Assembly (NCBI GenBank): GCA_947500585.1
Contig: CANMSN010000013.1
Location: 1 to 64,000, forward strand
DNA length: 64,000 bases
Source of the DNA: an uncultured Flavobacteriaceae bacterium
Lineage (GTDB): Bacteria > Bacteroidota > Bacteroidia > Flavobacteriales > Flavobacteriaceae
Direction: 5' to 3'
Position numbers and translations under genes: made by a program. Shown here piece after piece: positions 1 through 8,169 of the stretch. How positions within the stretch are numbered: position 1 is the stretch's first letter; every line of letters starts with the position of its first letter. The notes below the pieces were generated by a model, which saw only the letters and a list, made by a program, of their open reading frames with translations, made no database searches and was not told the origin of the DNA.

Positions 1-516
1 CGAGGCACTGATCGTGGCTTTTCCATCTATTAAGGTTACCATATCGGCATCGGCCATTAAACTGCCTGCATCGGCTTGACAGTTAACATCTCCTAGGGTA
101 AATGTTATTGTTTTTGTACTACATTTACCAATACCTAGTTTGTATTTGTATAGTGTTGCAGTTACTTTAAACCTACCCTTACCAAGATTCCAATCACCAT
201 TTCCTGCTGGAAATGTAAATGGTGGTATATTTTCTATGATAGAATAATGCTTCCCTGTGTCTAAATTATCAACAATAAATTTAACGCTTCCTACTTTACC
301 GCTTATGTGGGCATTGACATAAAAATGACCTGGTAACTCATCTATGGCATATGTACTTCCATCTTTTACAGCTACAGATTCGTGACCATTAGTAAATTCA
401 AATCCTTCAATATCGCCACATGTTGTGTCAGCAAACGATTGAAGAGAAAATAAAAGGAATAATGAAAAAAGTAGGCGTGTAAGGTTTGGGTTTTGGATAG
501 TTGGTTGTACTTTCAT
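1..516 (-). CDS. Secreted surface-type protein, N-terminal part (runs off the window)
   Basis: The frame is open for 172 codons from the ATG at 516 to the window edge, so the C-terminus is missing. Residues 1-32 form a signal peptide (charged start, a run of Leu/Phe, then SFA before DTTCG), so the product is exported. The rest reads as beta-rich secreted sequence (GSVKFIVDN, PFTFPAGNGDW). At the cut end is an ADAGSLMADAD stretch, of a kind I recall at domain joints of large flavobacterial surface proteins that end in a sorting or gliding-type domain. No enzyme motif is seen. A function cannot be given, and the assignment as an adhesin-like surface protein is inference. Confidence 0.7.
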   Translation of the reverse strand, partial: MKVQPTIQNPNLTRLLFSLFLLFSLQSFADTTCGDIEGFEFTNGHESVAVKDGSTYAIDELPGHFYVNAHISGKVGSVKFIVDNLDTGKHYSIIENIPPFTFPAGNGDWNLGKGRFKVTATLYKYKLGIGKCSTKTITFTLGDVNCQADAGSLMADADMVTLIDGKATISAS

Positions 517-541
517 CTTATTTTGTTTATTGTATTTTATA

Positions 542-574
542 CAAAGTTAAACAAAATACTAATCTGTTTAACAA
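542..574 (-). promoter_or_regulatory. Candidate promoter of the secreted protein
   Basis: On the minus strand TAACTTTG (542-549) matches the Bacteroidota -7 consensus TAnnTTTG, with a TTG (572-574) 22 nt upstream. This spacing is longer than the 18-19 nt of the best promoters in this window. An inverted pair GTTTAAC (565-571) / GTTAAAC (587-593) surrounds the -33 area and could be a protein-binding site. Confidence 0.4.
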
Positions 575-659
575 TTTAAAATATTAGTTAAACAAAAAAT
601 CAACCATTTCGTCGATTTTTTAAAAAATTATGTACGAAATTTACACCTATCTCATTATT

Positions 660-1241
660 TTAAATTAATAATTTTATGTTAGAATAAGAATTTAATAAAG
701 CTTCGTCTACTTGTTTGCCTTTTAACCATTTAACTTTTGTTATACCTTCTTTTTCTTGCGCAATTAGCTTACCACTAAATTTGGTTTTCATTTCAAACCA
801 ATAAGTAATTTTAATTTTGTGTTTTCCATTACGCTTAAAAATATGGTATGTATTTTCTAAAGGCTTTGTTATTTTTAGTCCTGTAACACCCGTTTCTTCT
901 GTAACTTCTCTAATTGATGTTTCTTCTATAGTTTCTTTACCCTCAGCTTTTCCTTTAGGTAAATCCCATTTATCATTTCTATAAATAAATAATACTTCAT
1001 TTTTTTCATTAAAAACTTTTCCGCCTCCAGCAACCACATTTGGTAATTTTTTCAAAAACTTTTTTAGTAATTTATCTTGGTCTTTATGAATAAGTCGAAT
1101 TTCATTTAAAGATGTTGAATTAAGTTCTCTAATCACTTTTCCAATATTTACGGTATTAAGCAAATAATTTTTAAAGTTAGTTTCTTGTTCTACTAGGGTC
1201 GTTAAGATTATAGGTTTGTCTCCGACAAAAACTTTGTACAT
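660..1241 (-). CDS. NUDIX hydrolase
   Basis: This 193-residue protein is predicted to hydrolyse a nucleoside-diphosphate-linked substrate. The Nudix box is complete: G97, then E103, then R111-E112, E115-E116 and G118, which fits GX5EX7REUXEEXGU. Residues 1-65 precede the fold and have no motif I recognise. The C-terminal part (WFEMKTKFSGKLIAQEKEGI) is a typical Nudix strand-loop. It is divergent from pyrE across a 129-bp gap. The substrate cannot be read from sequence; 8-oxo-dGTP, ADP-ribose or dinucleoside polyphosphates are all possible. The start ATG at 1241 is the first in frame. Confidence 0.88.
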   Translation of the reverse strand: MYKVFVGDKPIILTTLVEQETNFKNYLLNTVNIGKVIRELNSTSLNEIRLIHKDQDKLLKKFLKKLPNVVAGGGKVFNEKNEVLFIYRNDKWDLPKGKAEGKETIEETSIREVTEETGVTGLKITKPLENTYHIFKRNGKHKIKITYWFEMKTKFSGKLIAQEKEGITKVKWLKGKQVDEALLNSYSNIKLLI

Positions 1242-1358
1242 ACGTATATTTAGAAAATTCGTTTTTGTAAAAATATCATTTTTAATATCAATTGAGTAAA
1301 TGTTGAAAAAATATTTTTATTACTAAAAAGAACTGTCTTTAAAACCCAAATTTATGTT

Positions 1359-1366
1359 TAATTTTG
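1359..1366 (+). promoter_or_regulatory. Candidate -7 element of pyrE
   Basis: TAATTTTG fits TAnnTTTG and ends only 4 nt before the pyrE ATG at 1371. If it is used, the transcript would start at or within a base or two of the start codon, i.e. be nearly leaderless. No TTG lies at the expected -33 distance, so support is partial. Confidence 0.4.
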
Positions 1367-1370
1367 CTTC

Positions 1371-2015
1371 ATGATTTTTAACAAAGAAACCGCAAAAAAA
1401 ACAGCAGAAGTTTTATTGCAAGTTAATGCCATAAAACTAAGTCCAAAAGAACCTTTTACGTGGGCATCAGGCTGGAAATCTCCAATTTATTGTGATAATC
1501 GTATCATTTTATCTTACCCAATTATTAGAAACTATGTACGTGAAAATATTGCAAAACAAATTGAAGAACTATATGGAAAACCCGATGTTATTGCTGGTGT
1601 TGCTACTGGTGCTATTGGAATTGGTATTTTAGTTGCTGAATATTTAGATCTTCCTTTTATATATGTTAGGCCAGAAGCCAAAGGGCACGGTAGAAAAAAC
1701 CAGATTGAAGGATTTATTGAAAGCGGACAAAGTGTTGTGGTGGTAGAAGATTTGATAAGCACTGGAAAAAGTAGCTTAAATGCGGTAAAAGCTTTAAAAG
1801 AAGCCAACATAACGGTAAAAGGAATGGTTGCTATTTTTACTTATGGTTTTAATGTTGCAAGCGAAAATTTCCAAAAAGAAGGTGTAACGCTAAACACTTT
1901 GAGCAACTATGAAAATTTATTAGAACAAGCTCTAGACACTAAATACATTTCTGAAAAGGAATTAAAAACTTTATCAGAATGGAATTCCAATCCTAGTGAA
2001 TGGAACGCTATTTGA
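1371..2015 (+). CDS. pyrE: Orotate phosphoribosyltransferase
   Basis: Joins orotate to PRPP to give OMP, the fifth step of UMP synthesis, in the cytoplasm. At 214 residues it is of normal length. The PRPP-binding motif VVVVEDLISTGKSS spans 122-135 with acidic residues E126-D127, and the flexible catalytic loop with KGHGRKN is at 104-110. It is followed 78 bp downstream by an SRPBCC protein on the same strand, a pairing I recall from other flavobacteria. The start is the ATG at 1371 directly after a -7 promoter element. Confidence 0.96.
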   Translation: MIFNKETAKKTAEVLLQVNAIKLSPKEPFTWASGWKSPIYCDNRIILSYPIIRNYVRENIAKQIEELYGKPDVIAGVATGAIGIGILVAEYLDLPFIYVRPEAKGHGRKNQIEGFIESGQSVVVVEDLISTGKSSLNAVKALKEANITVKGMVAIFTYGFNVASENFQKEGVTLNTLSNYENLLEQALDTKYISEKELKTLSEWNSNPSEWNAI

Positions 2016-2093
2016 TAAAGACATGTTGTTTAGTTGCAAAGTTTTTAAAATACACGACTAAACGCCTTAACAAAATAACAACTTAACTACATT

Positions 2094-2489
2094 ATGAATT
2101 TAGAATCACCAAAAATAAACGTTAGTAAATCACCTGAAGATGTTTTTAATTTTTTAGCAGATATTAAAAATTTTGAATCTTTAATGCCAGAAAACATTAG
2201 CAAATTTGAAGTTTTAGACGACGATAAATTTTTATTCGCCTTAAAAGGTATGCCAGAAATAATTCTTAAAAAGAAAGAAGTTATTCCTCCAAACAAAATA
2301 GTACTTGGTGCTGCTGGTGGTAAAATAGATTTTGCTTTAGTTGCCAATATTATTAAGGTTGATGAAACTTCTAGCGAAGTACAATTAGACTTTTCTGGCG
2401 ACTTTAATCCTATGATGGCGATGATGATAAAGAAACCAATTACTAAGTTTATTGAAACACTTGCTACAAGTATTCCTGAAGCTATTTAG
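2094..2489 (+). CDS. SRPBCC (START/Bet v 1-like) family protein
   Basis: This is a 131-residue cytoplasmic protein of the helix-grip fold. The N-terminal strand ends in PKINVSKSPEDVFNFLADIKNFESLMPENI, the usual start of SRPBCC/polyketide-cyclase-like proteins, and the C-terminal helix (ITKFIETLATSIPEAI) is the expected lid helix. Such proteins bind a hydrophobic ligand, but no ligand is indicated. It probably shares a transcript with pyrE. Its stop overlaps that of convergent birA by 4 nt (TTAG). No signal peptide or metal motif is present. The family call is by fold pattern only, and the function is unknown. Confidence 0.75.
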   Translation: MNLESPKINVSKSPEDVFNFLADIKNFESLMPENISKFEVLDDDKFLFALKGMPEIILKKKEVIPPNKIVLGAAGGKIDFALVANIIKVDETSSEVQLDFSGDFNPMMAMMIKKPITKFIETLATSIPEAI

Positions 2490-3214
2490 TAAAGTAGTGT
2501 AATTTCCTTAAGATCAAATTTTTTCACAATTTCGTCTTCTACAATTACTTGTAGTTTACCATATTTTGTAACACCTTTTACAAAACCAGAAAATAAAACA
2601 CCTTCGGCATCTTTAAATGTTGAAGGTTTATTTTTTCTAAACAAATTATTTTCATACTCATTTTTAACAAAATCATACTTTTCTTGTTGCAGAAGTAATG
2701 AATATTCTTTTGTATACTTCATAATAAGTTGTAAAACTTCATCTAGATTATAATGAACTCCAGTAATTTGTTTTAATGATGATGCTTTAGGAAGATTTTT
2801 AAATTCTGTTTGATTTACATTAACTCCAATACCTATAATTGTAGAGTTCAACTTGTTTTTTATGACATTCTCTATTAAAATACCACAAATCTTTTTATCT
2901 GCTGACAAAATGTCGTTAGGCCATTTAATATATAAATCAGGAATATTCAGCACTTTAAAAGCCTTATAAATAGCCAATGAAATGGCCATACTAATGTAGA
3001 AAGGAAATTCAACATCATGCATGGTTAAATCCTTGAAGACACTAAACATGAGGTTTTCCCCTTTATCTGAATCCCATGTGTTGCCCATTTGCCCTCTACC
3101 ATGTGTTTGTTTATTAGCCATAACAATGGTAAAATCGTCAACATCTTCCTCATTAATTAGCCTCCGTAAGTAGCTATTCGTCGAATCGATGGCATCAAGT
3201 TTGATTATACGCAT
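2486..3214 (-). CDS. birA: Biotin--[acetyl-CoA-carboxylase] ligase
   Basis: Activates biotin as biotinyl-AMP and transfers it to the lysine of biotin carboxyl carrier protein. This 242-residue form has only the catalytic and C-terminal domains. The N-terminal DNA-binding HTH of the E. coli repressor-ligase is absent, so a repressor role is not expected. Motifs are the biotinyl-AMP loop GRGQMGNTW at 39-47, KWPNDI at 98-103, and GILIE at 111-115 followed by GIGVNVN. The ATG at 3214 opens directly on the typical DAIDSTN start. It is divergent from rsfS across 84 bp, and its 3' end overlaps the SRPBCC gene by 4 nt. Confidence 0.93.
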   Translation of the reverse strand: MRIIKLDAIDSTNSYLRRLINEEDVDDFTIVMANKQTHGRGQMGNTWDSDKGENLMFSVFKDLTMHDVEFPFYISMAISLAIYKAFKVLNIPDLYIKWPNDILSADKKICGILIENVIKNKLNSTIIGIGVNVNQTEFKNLPKASSLKQITGVHYNLDEVLQLIMKYTKEYSLLLQQEKYDFVKNEYENNLFRKNKPSTFKDAEGVLFSGFVKGVTKYGKLQVIVEDEIVKKFDLKEITLLY

Positions 3215-3253
3215 AAAGCGGTTATTATATTTCTTTAAAATGTTATGATTATT

Positions 3254-3288
3254 TTGAAGTATAAAGAACTAAAAAAATAATAACTTTG
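3254..3288 (+). promoter_or_regulatory. Candidate promoter of rsfS-ftsH
   Basis: TAACTTTG (3281-3288) fits the -7 consensus, with a TTG at 3254-3256. The 24-nt spacing is longer than usual. The -7 ends 10 nt before the first ATG, so the 5' leader would be a few bases. Confidence 0.45.
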
Positions 3289-3298
3289 CATAAATTAA

Positions 3299-3679
3299 AT
3301 GAAATTAATGGTTAAACAAAAAATAAGCGCAGACCAACTCATATCTGTTGTAATAAGCGGCATTGAAGATGTTAAAGGTAAAGAAATAAATATTTTAGAT
3401 TTAAGAGAGATTGAAAACACGGTTTGTGATTATTTTATAATTTGCGAAGGAACTTCAAATACGCAAGTAACCGCCATTGTTAATTCAGTTCAGAAAAAAG
3501 TTAGTAAAGAACTTAAAGACAACCCATGGCATACAGAAGGTTTAGAAAATGCCGAATGGGTATTAATTGATTACGTAAATGTTGTTGTGCACGTTTTTCA
3601 AAAACACATTAGAGAATATTACGATATTGAAAGCCTTTGGGGTGACGCAAAAACAACAGTTATAGAAACGAGTTATTAA
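3299..3679 (+). CDS. rsfS: Ribosome silencing factor RsfS (Iojap/YbeB)
   Basis: Binds uL14 on the 50S subunit and blocks joining with 30S, which lowers translation under starvation. The core is complete: the helix LISVVISGIEDVKGKEINILDLREI, then VCDYFIICEGTSNTQV and NPWHTEGLENAEWVLIDYVNVVVHVF, with the family's characteristic W-H-x-E-G and D-Y sequence. Two in-frame ATGs exist, 3299 and 3308; the second gives the family-like start MVKQKIS and either could be used. ftsH follows after 9 bp, so the two are co-transcribed, linking translation shut-down and membrane proteolysis in one operon. Confidence 0.94.
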   Translation: MKLMVKQKISADQLISVVISGIEDVKGKEINILDLREIENTVCDYFIICEGTSNTQVTAIVNSVQKKVSKELKDNPWHTEGLENAEWVLIDYVNVVVHVFQKHIREYYDIESLWGDAKTTVIETSY

Positions 3680-3688
3680 AAAATAAAA

Positions 3689-5644
3689 ATGGCAAACGAG
3701 AAAAAGAATATAAAAGATAAGAAACCTAAATTTAGCCCGTATTGGATTTACGGAATACTTATAGCACTATTTTTAGGCTTTCAATTATTCAGTAATAGCG
3801 GTTACCAAGAAGGTAATATAACAACACCTTCAGACTTCTTTAAGTATTTGGAAGATGGCGATGTAGATCGTGTTGATATTATAAAAAACACCCGAGTAGC
3901 AAAAGTATATTTAACAAAAGAGGCCGAGGAAAAAGAGATTCATAAAAACTCTAAACCACAAACCTTCATTCCTTCTGCAACAAAATTACCAAATTATAAA
4001 TTTGAATTTGGAGATCTTCAAAATTTTGAAAACGAACTAAATGAAACTACTGCAAATTTAGATACAAAACCTATTGTAAAATTTGATACCGAGACTAATG
4101 ATTGGGGGAATTTATTAATGGGAATACTCCCTTTTATTTTACTTATCGGTGTTTGGATTTTCATCATGCGCAGAATGTCTGGTGGCGCTGGCGGAGGTGC
4201 TGGTGGGCAAATTTTTAACATCGGAAAATCAAAAGCAAAACTTTTTGATCAAAATACAGAAGTAAAGACAACTTTTAAAGATGTTGCAGGTTTAGAAGGT
4301 GCAAAAGAAGAAGTTCAAGAAATAGTAGATTTCTTGAAATTTCCAGAAAAATATACCACACTTGGTGGTAAAATTCCAAAAGGCGCACTACTTGTAGGAC
4401 CTCCGGGAACAGGTAAAACCTTATTAGCTAGAGCTGTAGCTGGTGAGGCTAAAGTCCCTTTCTTTTCACTATCTGGTTCAGATTTTGTTGAAATGTTTGT
4501 TGGTGTTGGAGCTTCTCGTGTTAGAGACTTATTTAAACAAGCTAAAGAAAAATCGCCTTCAATCATTTTTATTGATGAAATTGATGCCATTGGTCGCGCC
4601 AGAGGTAAAAATGCTATGTCTGGGAGTAATGATGAGCGCGAAAACACATTAAACCAATTACTAACCGAAATGGATGGTTTTGGTACTAACACCAACGTCA
4701 TTGTTATTGCGGCAACAAATAGAGCTGATATTTTAGATAAAGCTTTAATGCGTGCTGGACGTTTTGATAGACAAATTTTCGTAGATCTTCCAGACGTTCG
4801 TGAACGTAAAGAAATTTTTGAAGTGCATTTACGTCCACTAAAAAAGGCAAAAGATTTAGATTTAGATTTCCTTTCAAAACAAACACCAGGTTTTTCTGGA
4901 GCCGATATTGCAAATGTTTGTAATGAAGCAGCTTTAATTGCTGCACGAAACGGCAAAAAAGAAGTCGACAAACAAGACTTTCTTGATGCTGTTGATAGAA
5001 TTATTGGTGGTTTAGAAAAGAAAAATAAAATAATTACACCAAGTGAAAAGAAAGCTGTTGCTTTTCATGAAGCTGGTCATGCTACCGTAAGTTGGATGCT
5101 AGAACACGCTGCCCCATTAGTAAAAGTAACTATCGTACCTCGTGGACGCTCTTTAGGTGCTGCATGGTACTTACCAGAAGAACGCCTTATTGTTCGCCCA
5201 GAACAAATGCTAGACGAAATGTGTGCTGCTTTGGGTGGTCGTGCTGCCGAAAAAGTAATTTTCGATAAAATATCTACAGGTGCTTTAAGTGATTTAGAAA
5301 AAGTTACAAAGCAAGCCAGAGCTATGGTTACTATTTATGGACTTAGTGATAAAATTGGTAATCTAACTTATTATGATTCTTCTGGACAAAGTGAATATGG
5401 CTTTTCTAAGCCATACAGCGAACAAACGGCTGAATTAATTGATAAAGAAATCTCTGATATCATTGAAAAGCAATATGACCGTGCTGTTAAGCTATTAGAA
5501 GAAAACAAGGATAAACTAACTGAATTAGCTGAAGTTCTTTTAGAAAAAGAAGTTATTTTTAAAGATAATTTAGAGAAAATATTTGGTAAACGTGCTTTTG
5601 AAAAAGAAGAACAAGAAAAACCAAAAGTAGAAGAAAAAGAATAG
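3689..5644 (+). CDS. ftsH: ATP-dependent zinc metalloprotease FtsH
   Basis: Membrane-bound AAA+ hexameric protease that extracts and degrades misassembled membrane proteins and regulatory proteins. At 651 residues it is of normal length. It has a membrane helix at about 17-36, a periplasmic segment, and a second helix at about 142-160 followed by a Gly-rich linker. The Walker A GPPGTGKT is at 237-244, Walker B IIFIDEIDAIG and the second region of homology follow, and the zinc site HEAGH is at 460-464. The C-terminal tail is acidic and Lys-rich (EKEEQEKPKVEEKE). It sits in an operon with rsfS, and a long AT-rich hairpin follows the stop. Confidence 0.97.
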   Translation: MANEKKNIKDKKPKFSPYWIYGILIALFLGFQLFSNSGYQEGNITTPSDFFKYLEDGDVDRVDIIKNTRVAKVYLTKEAEEKEIHKNSKPQTFIPSATKLPNYKFEFGDLQNFENELNETTANLDTKPIVKFDTETNDWGNLLMGILPFILLIGVWIFIMRRMSGGAGGGAGGQIFNIGKSKAKLFDQNTEVKTTFKDVAGLEGAKEEVQEIVDFLKFPEKYTTLGGKIPKGALLVGPPGTGKTLLARAVAGEAKVPFFSLSGSDFVEMFVGVGASRVRDLFKQAKEKSPSIIFIDEIDAIGRARGKNAMSGSNDERENTLNQLLTEMDGFGTNTNVIVIAATNRADILDKALMRAGRFDRQIFVDLPDVRERKEIFEVHLRPLKKAKDLDLDFLSKQTPGFSGADIANVCNEAALIAARNGKKEVDKQDFLDAVDRIIGGLEKKNKIITPSEKKAVAFHEAGHATVSWMLEHAAPLVKVTIVPRGRSLGAAWYLPEERLIVRPEQMLDEMCAALGGRAAEKVIFDKISTGALSDLEKVTKQARAMVTIYGLSDKIGNLTYYDSSGQSEYGFSKPYSEQTAELIDKEISDIIEKQYDRAVKLLEENKDKLTELAEVLLEKEVIFKDNLEKIFGKRAFEKEEQEKPKVEEKE

Positions 5645-5685
5645 ACAAAAGAATAGATTTTATTATATTCTGTTAAGCTTTTAGT

Positions 5686-5725
5686 AAAAATCTTAAATTA
5701 ATCGTATGGTTAATTTAAGATTTTT
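5686..5725 (+). terminator. Terminator of rsfS-ftsH
   Basis: A 15-bp perfect stem (5686-5700 with 5711-5725; AAAAATCTTAAATTA on the left arm) closes a 10-nt loop and ends in a T run. It is AT-rich but long, and lies 41 nt after the ftsH stop. The next promoter element begins directly after it. Confidence 0.7.
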
Positions 5726-5733
5726 TATATTTG
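5726..5733 (+). promoter_or_regulatory. Candidate -7 element for the LUD-cdsA-psd-acbp operon
   Basis: TATATTTG fits TAnnTTTG and follows the ftsH terminator directly, 39 nt before the LUD gene. There is no TTG at the proper distance because that space is the terminator stem, so support is partial. Confidence 0.45.
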
Positions 5734-5772
5734 ATAAATCCCTCAAAAAAATAGTTAATAGCGCCTAACTAA

Positions 5773-6381
5773 ATGAGTCTTTTTAGAAAAATTTTTGGTT
5801 CTAAATCTGAGCGATTAGGAGAAGAATTAAAATCGAACGATAGAGGCAAATATATGCCTGAAATAAAACTACCAATAGACGAAAGGTTTACTATAAACTT
5901 TAAGGCTAATGGTGGAAAGTTTCTGTATTGCGAAAATTTAGACGAAATATTTGAAAACTTAAATTATATTCTTGAAGAAAACAAGTGGGAAGAAAAAAAG
6001 GTTTTATTGTTGGATAAAAACCTAGAAGATAAATTTAAAAATTCTGGTCTTCAAATAACTTCAAAAATAAACAACTCTACTTTTTTCTTAACCACATGCG
6101 AAAACTTAATTGCAGATGATGGTTCTTTACTTATTTCTTCAAAGCAAATATTCGAGAAAAAATTACCTGAATTACCACTAAATTTTATTGTATTTGCTAC
6201 TACAAGTCAAATAGTTGAAAATATTGGCGAAGGTTTACGAGGTATAAAATCTAAAAACAGAGAAAAAATCCCCACAAATATTACCACCATAAAACACTTT
6301 AAATCTTCTGATGATAAAGACTTTTTAAGTTATGGTAGTAGTGCAAAAAATTTGTATTTACTGCTCTTAGAAGATTTATAG
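5773..6381 (+). CDS. LUD-domain (LutC/YkgG-like) protein
   Basis: A 202-residue cytoplasmic protein with features of the LUD domain: the segment FFLTTCENLIADDGSLLIS corresponds to the conserved acidic/Gly loop, and NFIVFATTSQIVENIGEGLRGIKSK to the following Rossmann-like strand and helix. LutC proteins take part in lactate utilisation, but no lutA or lutB partner is present here. In place of that context, it is 1 nt upstream of cdsA in a phospholipid operon. A role linked to lipid or membrane metabolism is therefore inferred from position only. The start ATG at 5773 is the first in frame. Confidence 0.72.
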   Translation: MSLFRKIFGSKSERLGEELKSNDRGKYMPEIKLPIDERFTINFKANGGKFLYCENLDEIFENLNYILEENKWEEKKVLLLDKNLEDKFKNSGLQITSKINNSTFFLTTCENLIADDGSLLISSKQIFEKKLPELPLNFIVFATTSQIVENIGEGLRGIKSKNREKIPTNITTIKHFKSSDDKDFLSYGSSAKNLYLLLLEDL

Positions 6382-6382
6382 A

Positions 6383-7204
6383 ATGAAAGAAATTCATATA
6401 AGATCACTTTCTGGCTTACTATACATTTTACTATTAGTTTTTTCTTTATTTAACCAACACGCTGTAATAATACTATTCTTTGTATTTGGACTAATTTGTA
6501 TGGGAGAATTCAAAAAATTAATTCAACTACAAAGTATTATTCCCTATTTTATTTTTATAGTACTTTATACTGTTTTCGCATATTGGCAACTCGTTTTAAA
6601 TACAAATAACGGATTAAATGAAATCACTCAAATACTCATGGTGCTTACCATATTTGTTGAGTTATTTTTAATTAAAGATTTATTTTCAGGAAAAACCATT
6701 CCGCTATTTAGTTCAAAACGTTTTCTACTTACAACCTTTTATTTATCAAGCGGTTTTGTTTTTTTAGTTTTAATTGTTAATTACTACGCAGACTATAATC
6801 CAAATATATTGTTAGGGTCATTTATACTTGTTTGGGTAAACGATTCATTTGCTTATTTGGTTGGTAAAAATTTTGGTAAACAAAAACTTTTTGAGATAAT
6901 TTCACCCAAAAAAACAGTTGAAGGTTTTATGGGCGGGCTATTCTTCTCATGTATTGCAAGTTATTTTATTGCTACCTTTACAGAAACATTAACCTTTACA
7001 AATTGGTTAATATTAGGCATTATAATTAGCGTATTCGGAACTTTAGGAGATTTAATAGAATCGAAATTTAAACGACAAGCAAATGTTAAAGATAGTGGAG
7101 TTATTATGCCAGGTCATGGTGGCTTGCTAGACCGTTTAGATAGTATTATTTTTGCAGCTCCTTTTATATATTTATTTTTAAGAATTTTACCATATGTTTC
7201 ATAA
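6383..7204 (+). CDS. cdsA: Phosphatidate cytidylyltransferase (CDP-diacylglycerol synthase)
   Basis: Makes CDP-diacylglycerol from phosphatidate and CTP at the inner membrane, the branch point to phosphatidylethanolamine and acidic lipids. This 273-residue protein has about eight hydrophobic segments. The CdsA signature is clear near the C-terminus: SPKKTVEGFMGG, then GTLGDLIESKFKR and KDSGVIMPGHGGLLDRLDS (roughly 219-255), with its conserved Asp residues. It is followed by psd with an 11-nt overlap, so CDP-DAG synthesis and PS decarboxylation are co-translated. Confidence 0.95.
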   Translation: MKEIHIRSLSGLLYILLLVFSLFNQHAVIILFFVFGLICMGEFKKLIQLQSIIPYFIFIVLYTVFAYWQLVLNTNNGLNEITQILMVLTIFVELFLIKDLFSGKTIPLFSSKRFLLTTFYLSSGFVFLVLIVNYYADYNPNILLGSFILVWVNDSFAYLVGKNFGKQKLFEIISPKKTVEGFMGGLFFSCIASYFIATFTETLTFTNWLILGIIISVFGTLGDLIESKFKRQANVKDSGVIMPGHGGLLDRLDSIIFAAPFIYLFLRILPYVS

Positions 7205-7850
7205 AGAAGGTCATAAAATCATATTTATAACATTTGTTATTGTAGTAGCATGCTTTTTATTAGTAGATAGTTTTATTTCTATTAGATGGTTAGCAACCGT
7301 TATTATGATTACCTTATTGATGTTTTTAATACTAATACTTCAGTTTTTTAGAAACCCTAAACGCCTAACATCTATTAACGATAAATATGTAGTCTCTCCC
7401 GTTGATGGAAAAGTAGTTGTTATTGAAGAAGTATTTGAAAAAGAATATTTTAAAGAAAAACGTTTACAAGTAAGCGTTTTTATGTCTCCAATAAATGTTC
7501 ACGTTACGCGTTACCCAATAAGCGGAAACGTTATTTTTAGCAAATATCATCCTGGAAAATATTTAGTAGCGTGGCATCCTAAAGCTAGTGAAAAAAACGA
7601 ACGAACAACCGTAGTTGTTGAAAATGAAACTTATGGCAAAGTACTTTATAGGCAAATTGCGGGCGCATTAGCAAAGCGTATAGTAAATTATGCGAAACAA
7701 AATGACAAAGCCATCCAAGGTACCGATTCTGGTTTTATTAAATTTGGCTCGAGAGTAGATTTATTTTTACCTTTAGATACCAATATTAAAGTAGCACTTA
7801 ACCAAAAAGTTCGCGGAGGCGAAAGTGTGATTGCTGAAATTAATGAGTAG
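7194..7850 (+). CDS. psd: Phosphatidylserine decarboxylase proenzyme (short type)
   Basis: Decarboxylates phosphatidylserine to phosphatidylethanolamine using a pyruvoyl group. This 218-residue short form has two N-terminal membrane helices (about 9-50), the conserved segments VSPVDGKVV and FMSPINVHVTRYPISG, and the self-cleavage pair G185-S186 in the context IKFGSRVD, where the serine becomes pyruvate of the alpha chain. It overlaps cdsA by 11 nt, and the acyl-CoA-binding protein start lies inside its last codons. The pairing with cdsA supports its place in PE synthesis. Confidence 0.95.
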   Translation: MFHKEGHKIIFITFVIVVACFLLVDSFISIRWLATVIMITLLMFLILILQFFRNPKRLTSINDKYVVSPVDGKVVVIEEVFEKEYFKEKRLQVSVFMSPINVHVTRYPISGNVIFSKYHPGKYLVAWHPKASEKNERTTVVVENETYGKVLYRQIAGALAKRIVNYAKQNDKAIQGTDSGFIKFGSRVDLFLPLDTNIKVALNQKVRGGESVIAEINE

Positions 7851-8109
7851 TGAAGATTTAGACATAGAATTTCAAGATGCTGTAAATCGGGTAAACGCGC
7901 ATACCGAACCTTTTCCAGCAGACACGCTTTTAAAGCTATATGCTTACTACAAAAAAGCTACAAATGACTACGGAAAGCCAAAAAGCAAAAAAGAAATCAT
8001 AAATGCTTTTAAAACAAATGCATTATTCCAAGCTAAAGAACTAACTGAAAACAAAGCAAAACAAGCTTATATAGATTTGGTGAACAATTACTTTTTGTAT
8101 AGAGAGTAA
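7843..8109 (+). CDS. Acyl-CoA-binding protein
   Basis: A small (88-residue) four-helix protein that binds long-chain acyl-CoA. The ACBP pattern is present: FQDAVNRVNA, LLKLYAYYKKATNDYGKPK and AKQAYIDLVNNYF, with the Y-x-x-Y/K-x-A-T motif. An ATG at 7831 is in frame but lies well inside psd. The ATG at 7843, which forms ATGAGTAG across the psd stop, gives the family-like start MSSEDLDIEFQ and is preferred. Its place at the end of the lipid operon fits a role in handing acyl groups to phospholipid synthesis. Confidence 0.9.
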   Translation: MSSEDLDIEFQDAVNRVNAHTEPFPADTLLKLYAYYKKATNDYGKPKSKKEIINAFKTNALFQAKELTENKAKQAYIDLVNNYFLYRE

Positions 8110-8169
8110 CAAAACATCAGTTACTTATTTCAATTTCTGTAGGTTGAAAATTAAAGTCTAATTACCGTA

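Noticed and set aside
4315-4971. Long open frame of 218 codons on the minus strand inside ftsH
   Set aside because: It is antisense to the conserved AAA domain, has Ser/Lys-rich low-quality sequence and no family pattern.
7831-7843. Acyl-CoA-binding protein start at 7831
   Set aside because: The ATG at 7843 overlaps the psd stop in the usual coupled way and gives the expected N-terminus; 7831 lies deeper inside psd.
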